A stretch of DNA of 64,000 nt from assembly GCA_025766275.1 (NCBI GenBank), contig JAFKAC010000035.1, positions 124,001-188,000 of the forward strand, in the 5' to 3' direction. Position 1 is the stretch's first letter. Every line of letters starts with the position of its first letter. The position numbers were made by a program, and so were the translations under genes. The notes below the pieces were generated by a model. The model did no database searches and was not told where the DNA came from. It saw nothing but the letters and a program-made list of their open reading frames with translations. Source of the DNA: Lactarius indigo (Eukaryota > Basidiomycota > Agaricomycetes > Russulales > Russulaceae). Below, in pieces: positions 27,548 through 37,060 of this stretch.

Positions 27548-30450
27548 TCATGTGGCCAGTTGTTGTGCGCGAATTCGGCGATTGGCAGATAAGCTGCCCA
27601 GTTGTCTTGCCGCTCATTTACCCAGAAGCGTAGGTACTGTTCGAGCCACTGGTTAGTCCGTTCGGACTGCCCATCAGTACGCGGGTGATATGCCGTTGAT
27701 ATGTTCTGTTGGATCCCCAGAATGCGGCACACTTCTCTGGTGAACTTGGACGTGAAGCGGGGGTCGCAGTCGCTTATTATTTTGTGCGGCAGCCTGAAGC
27801 ATCTGAACACCTGGGTGACGTACAGAGTTGCCGTTTCTTCTGCGGTGATTTCTTCTCGACATGGGATGAAAACCGAAGCCTTGCTGCAGTCGTGATCTGT
27901 GACAGTTAGTATACTGTCGTACCCCTTAGAAATGGGGAGTTTGGTGATGAAGTCCACCGCCACCGTGTGAAATGGCATGGCTTCCAGTATTGGCATGATG
28001 GGATGCAGCGCGGCCCATATGGGCCTTGTGTTGACTTTGTTCCTCTGGCATTCTGCGCAGCCTTGCACGTATTCGTATACGTCTCTTCGAAGTCGCGGCC
28101 ACCAGTAGTGTCTTTCCAGGATGCGTTGAGTTCTCGCAATTCCCAGATGGCCATGTATTGGTAAGTCGTGATGGTCGTGTATCAGTACACGTTGAGTCGA
28201 TGCGGGCCCTGTAATTACGAACCTGCCGTCTTTATACCATTCTCCTTGTATCTTTTTGAGGTGGTGCGGGTCGGCCCATATCTTGATCACCTCTTCGTCC
28301 TGCTGATGGCGTGGTTGCAGTAGATTTGGGTTTGCAACGAAGGTACGCGCGGTGTTAAGGGTCCGTACGAAAATCTCGGGAGGTAGGACCACCACTTCGC
28401 TGTTGTCTTCGACTCCTTGGTCATAGTCCGGTCATCTCGACAGGGCGTCTGCTCTTCCGTTGTTCTTTCCCTTAATGTGATGAATTTCGAAGTCGTATTC
28501 GGAAAGTTTGAGTACTTCCCTAGCAACTCGTCTACTGATCTTCTGCGGTGACTTCCAATACTGTAGGTTTAGGTGGTCCGAATAGATTTTGATCTTGTGG
28601 GGGGCGCCTGCGAGGAGTGGCCGCCAGTTTCGCAGGGCTTTGACTATTGCGAGCAGTTCTAGGTTGTAGATGTCGTAATTTCTTTCTGCTTCGGAGAGTG
28701 TCGCCAAGTAGTAACCTATGGGGTGTTGCTTGCCGTCAGATTTCTTTTGTAGTAAGACGGCTCCCACCGCGTAGCCCGAGGCATCAACTTCCAGTTTGAA
28801 CGGGTCCTGAAGGATGGGGTGTGCCAGCACTGGTTCTTCCGTTACGAGACGTTTTAGGGTGTTGAACGCCCTGTCTTCTTCCTCAGTCCATCGCCATTCT
28901 TCGTCCTTTCGCGTTAATTTAGTGAGTGGCTTGGCGTGAGTTGCGAAACCGCGGATAAAAAGTCTGTAAAAGTTACAGAAGCCGAGGAAAGAACGGACGT
29001 CTTTGACCTTTGTCGGCGTCGGCCAGTCCTTGATGCCTTGGACTTTTACAGGGTCCATTTGGGTCACCCCCCTTTCAAGGATTACCCCCAGGTAATCCAT
29101 CCGCGGTTGGTGGAACAGGCATTTCTCGAGTTTGAAGTAGAGGTCATGCTCCGCCGCGACGCGTAAGACATCGCGGACGGCGTCTACGTGGGCCGCTAGA
29201 TCGTGATCAAAATGAGTGGCGATACCAATATCGTCCATGTATACACGTATGGTAGTGCCCCGCCGTTCGTGCTTCGCTATCGTGTCGCGATAGATGTGGT
29301 TCATCATGGCCTGGAAAGTGGCGGGGGAGTTAGTGAGCCCGAAGAACATGACCGTGGGTTCGAAGAGGCCGAATTTGGTCTTGAACGCTGCTTTTTCCTG
29401 GTCGCCGTCGCGAATGCGTATGTTATTGTAACCCCATCGGATGTCGAGTTTCGTATAGATATGGGCGTTGCTGAGGTCCAGGATGAGGTCTTGTATCAGT
29501 GGCAGTGGGTACTGATTTCGGATGGTGTGGGAGTTGATGACCCGATAGTCCTGTACCGGGCGTAGTTTCCCGTCCTTCTTTTTAATGAAGAAGAAGGAGG
29601 ATGCGTACGGGGAGATGGAAGGGCGTAAGTACCCCTGCTTTAGTTTTTCCTCCAAGAACTCCTTGAGTTCGCCCTCCTCCTTTTGAGTCATGGGGTAGAT
29701 TTTGCAATCGATAGCGGCTGGCGCAGATGGCTTGAAGTCTATGGCATGATCCCATGGTCTTGCCGGGGGGAAGCGATGTGAGGCTTGCTCGTTAAAAAGC
29801 TTACTGAACATGGCATATTCTTGAGGGAGCTCTGCTGCCGTCTGTTGTTGTTTCGCTTGTATGGCCAATTCCGTCGAGGTGGTGGCTCTAGCGAACGTCT
29901 CCTCTTCCAGTTCTTGCACGATATCTTCTTTCTCGGCCACAATGAGGGCTCGAATGGTCGATGTGGATAGTAGCCCTTCAGTGGTTGCCAGTATTACTGG
30001 CAGCATGTCGGGGTGCATGGTGGCAGTGGCCCAGCTGACTGTTGGTTCGAACGCACTTAGCCACGGATAGCCCAGCACCATGTCTTCGCTTCCGAGATCG
30101 GTGACCAGGAAGGTCATTTGTTTTATCTGCCCTCGTGTTTTCACTTCTAGGTTAACGTGATGAGTGATTAACCCAGCTTTGTTTTCCGTATTGTCTATGT
30201 TCCATATTTTGCGGGGCGTGTCTAGCGGCTGTGGTTGGATACCGGCCCGTCTCGCCAGACTAGGTCGTATAAAGTTGTCGGTTGCGCCAGAGTCAACCAG
30301 CGCATTTGTTTCAGTCGTTTGGTAATTCGTACAGACAGTCACTGGAATTCGCATAGATCGATAGCGCGTTGTCACAATTACAGAATTACATTGAAGAGCC
30401 CTCACCCAGACTGACGGGTTCAGGCGTCCCGAAAACCCTCTTTCCCCCAC
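27548..30450 (-). pseudogene. Ty3-2 pol with in-frame TGA, truncated by element X
   Basis: Protease (VDSGATDNF), RT with YMDD (IRVYMDDIGIA) and RNase H run openly from 30450 to a TGA at 28432-28434. There Ty3-1 reads an arginine codon (SRRPDYDQG). The same frame then continues with the integrase zinc domain (HGHLGIARTQRILERHYWWP ... CAECQRNK) and core (VDFITKLP, DGQSERTNQWLEQ) until element X cuts it after AHNNWPH. The chromodomain part is missing here. The 31-nt overlap with gag and the slippery heptamer at 30432-30438 are intact. Confidence 0.92.
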
Positions 30451-32483
30451 AAATCTTGAAGTATGAGGTCTTTTACCTCATCCGTGCTGTTAGCCACCTG
30501 CGTAAGCCATTCCTTTGCCTGTTCTCCTGGTGTTTTCATCGTGGCTGCGTTTATTTGTGGTCCTGGTGTCGCGCTGGGCACCGGTGTTGTATATCCTGGT
30601 AATGAGGGTTCATATTGCGATACGGGCCCCTGTGAAGTAGGCCACTGGGGTGGCCATGTCTCAGTCATTCGGCCATTTGATGGGGCCGCTTGCCATTGCC
30701 TCTGAGTGCGGGGATATGGACAGTTTCGTGAGAGGTGTCCCGGAGCGTGACAATTATAGCAAAGGACGTTCCTTAAGTCCCTTCGAGATCCCCCTCTTCC
30801 GCGTCCCCTTGTTCCCGGTCCCCCTCGTGGTGGAAATGGTGGCATGGGCCAGTCGTGGTGGGGTAGCTTGTTGAAGTCGATTTCTTCTGAACCCGCGAGT
30901 CTCACCTTGGCGCGGTCAGCTGAAGTGTCCATCGCCCAAGGGTTGGTTTGAGGGAGGTTCTGCGGAATCATCCATCCCACATTGCCGCTTTGCTTCTTCG
31001 GCTGTGTCGTTGTATTCTTGTATTCGTTGAGTCTTGCTTTGAGATGGATGTAATTCTTTTGCCGCTTGAGTACGGCTCTCTTCCAATCATCGAATGTGAT
31101 TGGGTCGTCAAATTGGAACGCGTTTTTGAACAGTTCCTTGGGTAGACCCGATGTAAAAAGGTCGATCGTTTGGGGTTCATTGAGGCGGTAATGAGCTTTC
31201 CGCGCGAGCTGTTCGAAGTCGTTGACGTACTTATCAATATCCTCTCCTGTCATTCTGAACCCTTTTCGCAGTATTGCCTGGGCCTGCTCTCGTTCCAGCG
31301 TGTTTTCAAACCGCTGGCTGAAGCCGTCAGCCACGGTGTTCCACAGATCTCGAGTGTAGGGGTTAATCCCTCGTTGTATTTGTCTGTTGAGCCAGTTCAG
31401 GAAGGACAGGACCCATTCGCTGACTGCTCCGCCTTTGATGTAGGAAAGAAACAGAAGGCATCTTCTGTAGTCGTTGCGCATGATGGGGGCGTCTAGGTTC
31501 ATGCCCCAGTAAACGTGCCACTGTGTTAGGAACTGGTCCACTTTAAGTCTGTCTCCGTCGAAAATGGAAGGTGGCTCGCCGGTTAGCTTTTCATTGTGAT
31601 GCCCCCCTCCAGCGCCTCCATCACCTCCTCCTCCTCCAGCGCCTCCACCTCCGCCGGGTGGTCCGGCGGGTGGTCCTCTTGGTGGTTCGGTTCTTCGTAA
31701 ATCGAACGGGACACCCCCTCCTGGTGGTGGTGGTGGGTCGTCGCCTGGTCCTCCCATACCTGGAGGTAGCTCCATCAGAGGTCGTCGTCCTGTCGGAGGG
31801 TCTCCTCGATCGGATCCTATGGCTCGAAAAATGGCGGCGTCGTCTGCGGTCATTCGTACACTGGTTTCGGGGTTGATGGGCATGAGGATTTCTCTTGCTT
31901 CGTCTTGTATCGCGCGTGCTTCTTCAATCGCGACTTCTTCCATTGCCTGCGTTATTGTTGCCATAATGGCTGGAGATCGAATGTGAATTGGTTCTGGTTC
32001 TGTAATATGCACGGACTCAGCTCGTTCAATGAGGAGATCTTGTATTGCTCCTCCACTAGTTTCCGTTTGATCTGGTCCTTGTCCTTCACTTTCTTCTTCT
32101 TCTCCTTCTGATGCTACTCCTTCTGACACTATTTCGCCAGTAGAGTGTTCTCGCACTTGTCCGTCGATGGGACCCCAATCTGCCCGACTGTTGAGTTCTC
32201 GGGCGTCGATATCACACTGATATCTAGGTCCTGCTGGTCGTACGACGTCCCACTGGGACTCTATAGGGTTCCACGTAACTTCCGTCCAACACAAGTGGTC
32301 GAAGTTGAACTCAACTGGTCAGAACCTAGTAGGTCCGTTAAACTCCACAAAATATCCAGTTTCTTCTTGTCTTTCCCTCCAATTGGCAGCTTGTAAAAAG
32401 CGCGTGGGGACGTTGCGTTCTCCTCTTCTTGGGAGCGAATAGGGACGGAAGCTCGTCCACTGATCTCTTGTTGTTACGGCCAC
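30420..32483 (-). pseudogene. Ty3-2 gag with in-frame TGA
   Basis: The likely GTG start at 32481-32483 is conserved with Ty3-1 and Ty3-3. A TGA at 32319-32321 replaces the arginine of RFRPVEF, a motif intact in the other two copies. Downstream the frame is open to 30420 and holds the Gly/Pro linker, the capsid region (LLFLSYIKGGAVSEWVL) and the knuckle CYNCHAPGHLSRNC. The slippery site lies 9 nt before the stop. Confidence 0.9.
30432..30438 (-). promoter_or_regulatory. Ty3-2 -1 frameshift heptamer GGGTTTT
   Basis: Gag frame GAG GGT TTT CGG on the minus strand. Pol lies in the -1 frame with a 31-nt overlap, as in Ty3-3. Confidence 0.78.
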
Positions 32484-32492
32484 GGTGGAATT

Positions 32493-32503
32493 ATCTTGGT
32501 CTT
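32493..32503 (-). promoter_or_regulatory. Ty3-2 self-primer binding site
   Basis: AAGACCAAGAT on the minus strand, two bases inside the LTR. The complement is at 32725-32735, 34 nt downstream of the start of the TATTTAAA box at 32769. Confidence 0.76.
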
Positions 32504-32505
32504 AA

Positions 32506-33007
32506 TGTAACGTCGCCACGACGTTAGCTCGACTTGAGCGCAAATGGCAGTAACAACTTAGCGAAGTGATAGTCTCGTTGACTTGAAGACGCGGAGGTCC
32601 AAGCCCTTGCTTGAGTGAATACGCGAAGGTACACCGGCAAGTCAAATACTCCAGTCCCAGGTGAGGCGGACTGCTTCTCTGGATGAGGATGCGAATGAAA
32701 GAGGAAAACAAGTGACGATTCAAGAAGACCAAGATGGTGTATCTTGGTCTTCTCAAGACGGTTTAAATACACAAGTCAGCAGGCTTAGAAGCGCTGCTAT
32801 GAGTCACAGTGTGGTAGCGTCCGACGTGTCGCGTAAGTAGCTCGAATCCTAATACTACTACTACTAGTATTAGTGGCGCAGTCCTCAGTCAGCAATCATC
32901 GCGCAATCTCCTATCGTACTCGTATTGCCTATCGTAAGTCCGCAACTAATCTACCTTACCGCCATAGTTGCAACCGGTACAGTAAGGGTACAGGTCAAAA
33001 CGTAACA
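32506..33007 (-). repeat. Ty3-2 5' LTR (502 bp)
   Basis: TGTTACG to GTTACA on the minus strand. It is related to the Ty3-1 LTR, with TATA box and an 11-bp inverted repeat around the inferred start (32725-32751). No ATG lies between the inferred start and the LTR end. Confidence 0.88.
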
Positions 33008-33214
33008 TCATTCATCGTAGTCTACCCACAAGATTGGTATCACTGACAGATCGGTCATCGACAGTCCCGAGTAGAGGGAGAACTGTACCGGAGTATACCC
33101 TCGGGGTCAATCAGGTAGCTCGCACGGAACGTGATCCCTTTGGCCTCAATCGGAGACCTGTATTCGCCCACCACAGGCATGTTGCGGTCTACAAGCAGCA
33201 GAATGCGCAGGTTG

Positions 33215-33769
33215 TTGATGAACAGACACATAAGAACTATACTCACAGTGACTGATAAGACTGTGGTGAGATATAGAGGGTGACTGGAAGCAGCACAGGG
33301 GTGTCAAGCAGAGTGAAGCAAAGTGGAAGTCTGGCACACAACAGAGTGAGAACTGATGTGGACCAGGGCGTACAGAGTACTCTACTTATACTATACAGAG
33401 GTGTGACACTAGTACAAGGACAGTAACATAGAGTCACAGAATACAAGGAGTGTTGTTCTACATACAGGACAAAAGGAATGTACCAAAGGAGAACAAGGCA
33501 ACCAGAACAAGGAAAGTCTAGACAAGTATGATATCATAGTGACATCACAATAAAGATAACGCTGCAAAGAGAATAAAGGAAGGAGTACAATGAAGTGTCC
33601 AGAGTGTTCTTACATGATGTCATTGTACATGATGTCATAGATAAGCTAAGAAGTCCGAGATTGTACAGATCATATAATCTAATCTACAGGTCCAGTATAT
33701 CTTATCTAAAGCAGTCCATATCTGCAAGTCCTTTAGAGCCGCTAAGTGCACGCAGGCCACTTATCAACA
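33215..33769. mobile_element. Solo LTR-like insertion 1 (555 bp)
   Basis: Absent from copy B, where the flanks join (GCAGGTTGTGTCC near 44556). GTTG is repeated on both sides (33211-33214, 33770-33773). The ends are short inverted repeats (TTGAT ... ATCAA), like copia LTR ends TGTTGA/TCAACA. TATA-like sequences lie near 33380. The exact border is ambiguous by a few bases; a small inverted-repeat element is an alternative. Confidence 0.65.
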
Positions 33770-34047
33770 GTTGTGTCCAAGCCCGCCAGTGCTGCGCGCA
33801 TGTGCCGTGTGAGTACCCCGAGTCGGTCGATATAGCTGCTACATGTGCACACGATCAAAAGATCCATTCGTAACTTGGACCGGCTCAAGGAGAAGGCTTA
33901 CTGAGCACTATAGTGTCGAGGTGGGTAAATTCAGGGAGCGTGTCGTTGAATGCAAGGATTTCGGTAGGTCAGACAAAGGTAAAGTCACAATAGCCAGATG
34001 AAAAAAAAAGTGGTGTGAGTGAGACAGAGTGGGTGCTAGGATTTTGG

Positions 34048-34561
34048 TGTTGCATTTCGGCACGCTCGACCCGGCTGACTCGAACCCCACCAAAACAACA
34101 CCGCCGCGGTAATGCGCGGCAGCTCAACATCTTCCATCTCCGTATCCATTTCGATTCAAATGTCTCAAGTCTCATAGGGGTCTTGCGCCCCTTTCTGCCC
34201 CATTTCTTGACACCGCTTCGTCATGTACACTCCTGTTTCATTCCTGCAAAAGGCCCGTGCGTATTTGTATCTTCTTTACTTTACTTTACTACTATTATCC
34301 TTAAAAACTTATCTAAACTGTATTTAAACGCGCTCATATGTACTCGAATCATTATCCAGTTGTGTTCTCTCTATCCCTCTCGTGTGCCTCTAAAAAACTC
34401 CTCTCCAAAGCGAAGTCGCTTCGCCTTTGTACATCTTCGCTCGTGCTCTACCATCCTTCGACTTCGCGCTTTTCTCGTCGCCAATTGAACCGGCCCTTCG
34501 GATCCTATCACCCGACCGGCACACTTAGCCGGATCGCCCCTATCGCCCGACCTTTACACCA
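34048..34561. mobile_element. Solo LTR-like insertion 2 (514 bp)
   Basis: Starts TGTTGCATTT and ends TTTACACCA. It is flanked by a 5-bp duplication TTTGG (34043-34047, 34562-34566) and absent from copy B at 44834. A TATTTAAA box occurs near 34320. No internal coding region, so best read as a solo LTR of another family. Confidence 0.72.
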
Positions 34562-35099
34562 TTTGGGACATGCGTACAGAGGGTAGAACACCAAGATCTT
34601 CCTGACATGGACAGGTCAGAAAAAGGCAAGCGGGAAAAACGCGTAAATGGCTACCGTCGACCGAGGTAGTCTGCCAAAGAGACCTCCTTGAAAGCACCAC
34701 CTACGAGAATAGTGACGCTGGATACAGTCGGGGGGCTCTGGATAGCGGGAGACATCTGGGTGCTGTAGTCGGTAGAGAAAAAAAAGTGGGGAGGTGTTCG
34801 AAACGGTGGTCGTCTAACTTGCTGCATACAATTGTATCTGGACCTTTGCACGTGCACACACCTTTGCAAATTTCAGAGATCTAAGCAGATCGCGGCTTTC
34901 TCACTAACGTTTCTTCACAAAATAAAAACAGCAGATACAGTAGGGTTTATAGATACAAGATCATGAATGATGTACTGGATCTATCTAGATTTGCGACCAC
35001 AAAATAAATTCAACATTCCGAGGAGGTGGTCCAGTGCAGGAACTCACACCTCCAGGTCCCAACGATCTCAGTACTCCTACACAAATATTTTTTATTGGG

Positions 35100-36000
35100 A
35101 CAATATAAATGCCGCGGGGCGCAGGCCATCGGACAGTGTGCTCACGATACATAGCGTCACGTAGTGCAGCGGACGGAGATGTGCGATCGCGGCCGCGAGG
35201 CCAGGGCTGCTATGAAGCACTACAAGGTGCAGAGCAGCGACGGGTGGGACGATGTGCGCTGCAGGGCCAACACGAGCACGAAGGACGGGCCGTGCATTTG
35301 CGCGGGAGGGTAGGCGCGCATCGCAGGGGTCGTCACGAGCGCCGCGAGGTGAGGTACGCCAGCTAGCCGTGCGAGTTGTCCGGCAGCACTAAACGCTTCA
35401 GGACACGAGTAAGGACAGGCAACCAGGGGCATAAAACGTGCGCCAAGACGAATGAGAGTGGGATTGGAGGGCTCTGGCGCACCTGCCGTCGGGCAAGCCG
35501 TGGGCTACGTGGCTCAGATGTCTGTGGGATAGTCGCGACGACGCGCTAGGTTGGTGGTGGTGGAGGTGCATGCACGGATTTGGTTGGAGAGCGCAGGAAT
35601 GCAGGTGCGACCGCGGGTGGCGCATTTGGAAGGAGGACCGGGCGCTGAGCGGGATGGTTTTGTTGGTACGTTCGGGAACATGTCGGACATATGCGGGAAC
35701 GAAGGTAAGATGGGAAAGTCGGCACAGGCCATGTCCGGCTCGGAGATAATGTTGCCACGTCGGCATGGCGGAGACCTGGAGATGGACGCGATAGAGAGCG
35801 GCTAGAAGAGCGGGGCCACGGGACACTGGAGATGTAGGAAATGGCCTTGGAGAAGCGTCCTTATCCCCTGGGGAAATGCAGGATGGAAGCAGTGTTGTCC
35901 GCCGACGTAGAAATATCGAGATGGAGGACTGAGATCTGAGATGTTGAAGAGATCATAGATGACAGTGAGTGCACGAGACTGGGCATGTATTGATGCCATA
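35100..36000 (-). pseudogene. F-box/LRR-like gene remnant, unit A
   Basis: Minus-strand fragments in several frames match the better preserved copies at 53400-54720 and 61930-63240, for example the VLDSSPGLAAA-like segment and a leucine-rich LDRALVTTPA-like segment. The 3' half is missing; the peroxiredoxin pseudogene follows instead. Many frame breaks, so no product is expected. Family assignment rests on resemblance to mushroom F-box/LRR proteins. Confidence 0.45.
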
Positions 36001-37060
36001 ATTTTTGAGGCTGCTTGAGCCTACGCGAAGGACGGTATAGTGCAAGGAGTCGTAGGAGGGAGGGATCTGGCTGGCTAGAAGTAAGGCTGTCAAAGTAGAG
36101 TGTGAACGGGTATTTTGGAGCCGGAAATAGAAGATCTGCGGAGGCGGGTAGCCATCTCAGTGGCTGAAGAGCGTCGCATTCTCGTCGATCTTGGTTCTTC
36201 GATTCTGATTCCGTCTACGTCTTGATGATCTTCGGGCCCCACTTTCGACCAAGACATTCCCGAGTTAGGCAAAGTAGAAACGTTGAGTTTGCGCTACTTT
36301 CACATGGCGTTCAGCGCTGTACTGGGAATAAAACACCACTTCTTTCCAGGCGGACAACATCGTCTCCTCTAGACTCGTCTGGCTTGAACTTGACCTAAAA
36401 TCGCAGCAACTTTAGTTCGAAAGCGTTCGCTGGATGGTCTATGTAGCATAGGTGTGGGTCCAAACACAGCTGTTCAAGAATAAATTAGTGGACGATGAGA
36501 GAAAACATGGCAAATGACACGAACGCGTTGAGATTTCAAGCTTCAGGTTTGGTGTGGCGCGAGACGGGAAGGTGACCAGCGCATAGTAGAGGGAAGCAAA
36601 AGCTGAAGCATACCAGCTCTTCTGCATAGTAATAGGTAGGCTGTAAGACGGCATAGAAACTAGGTGGAAGTACGATGTTTCCCAAAGGTGTTCAACTGGC
36701 GGCGCGACCACGTGACACTCTACGGACATATGATCAGCGTAAGAGCAACGGGCATTCCCCCCGATGCCCCAAAATCCCGGTCACCATGCCTGTTTACACC
36801 GACCTGGAATTATGGAACCCGTTACTGCACTCAGTTTCCCTCCGAGGTAGCCAGCGACAAGGCTGACCCCGCGCCACTGCTTTTGAAAACATTGCCGGCC
36901 TGTTTACGCGTTGAGGCTGTGCCAATGGCTGTGCGGGCGTTTCCTGCCAAACCTCGTGCCAAACCATTCGGGCGTTCCCACTCAGCCACTTCCCACCCTC
37001 AGCCCCAGTCTCCCAGTATCCTCGCAGTACCCTCAGACGCATTTCCTCGTTGCTATTGCC
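36001..37060. other. Divergent intergenic region, unit A
   Basis: Between the minus-strand F-box-like remnant and NLR-A. A block around 36120-36270 (TCGTCGATCTTGGTTCTTCG in it) is conserved in all four units at 46390, 54890 and 63410. The CACGTG block lies at 36697-36750. No convincing coding region. Confidence 0.5.
36697..36750 (+). promoter_or_regulatory. Conserved CACGTG promoter block of NLR-A
   Basis: GCGACCACGTGAC followed by a CATATGATCAGCGTAAG-like segment. CACGTG at 36709-36714, 352 bp upstream of the NLR-A ATG. The block recurs upstream of the other units at 46990, 55358 and 63869. CACGTG is the classical E-box bound by bHLH factors; binding here is inferred. Confidence 0.55.

Larger units (their letters stand above)
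27548..33007 (-). mobile_element. Ty3-2: Ty3/gypsy retrotransposon split by element X
   Basis: 5' LTR (32506-33007), primer-binding site, gag, pol through the first part of the integrase; the rest would lie left of element X, outside the window. It is inserted in a peroxiredoxin pseudogene: the sequence from 33008 is found uninterrupted at 44356 in the duplicated copy. Both gag and pol carry arginine-to-TGA changes (32319-32321 and 28432-28434), so it is inactive. It is the oldest element of the stack. Confidence 0.92.
33008..34755 (-). pseudogene. 2-Cys peroxiredoxin pseudogene, copy A
   Basis: Recognisable pieces of a thioredoxin-dependent peroxidase. The N-terminus starts at 34755 (MSPAIQSPPT, then GGAFKEVSLADYLG). 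The peroxidatic region DFTFV-stop-PTEI has TGA (33969-33971) exactly at the catalytic cysteine. A fragment with a DSEYSH-like end follows, then a strand segment (LLVDRNMPVVGEY, LIDPEGILR). The C-terminal part is missing because Ty3-2 interrupts the gene at 33007. Two LTR-like insertions (33215-33769, 34048-34561) lie inside. The TGA is shared with copy B, so it arose before the duplication. Confidence 0.8.

Noticed and set aside
34048..34561. tRNA-derived SINE, suggested by a GGTTCGAGTC box on the minus strand
   Set aside because: No A box or tRNA fold was found. The insert has TG...CA ends and a 5-bp duplication, which fits a solo LTR better.
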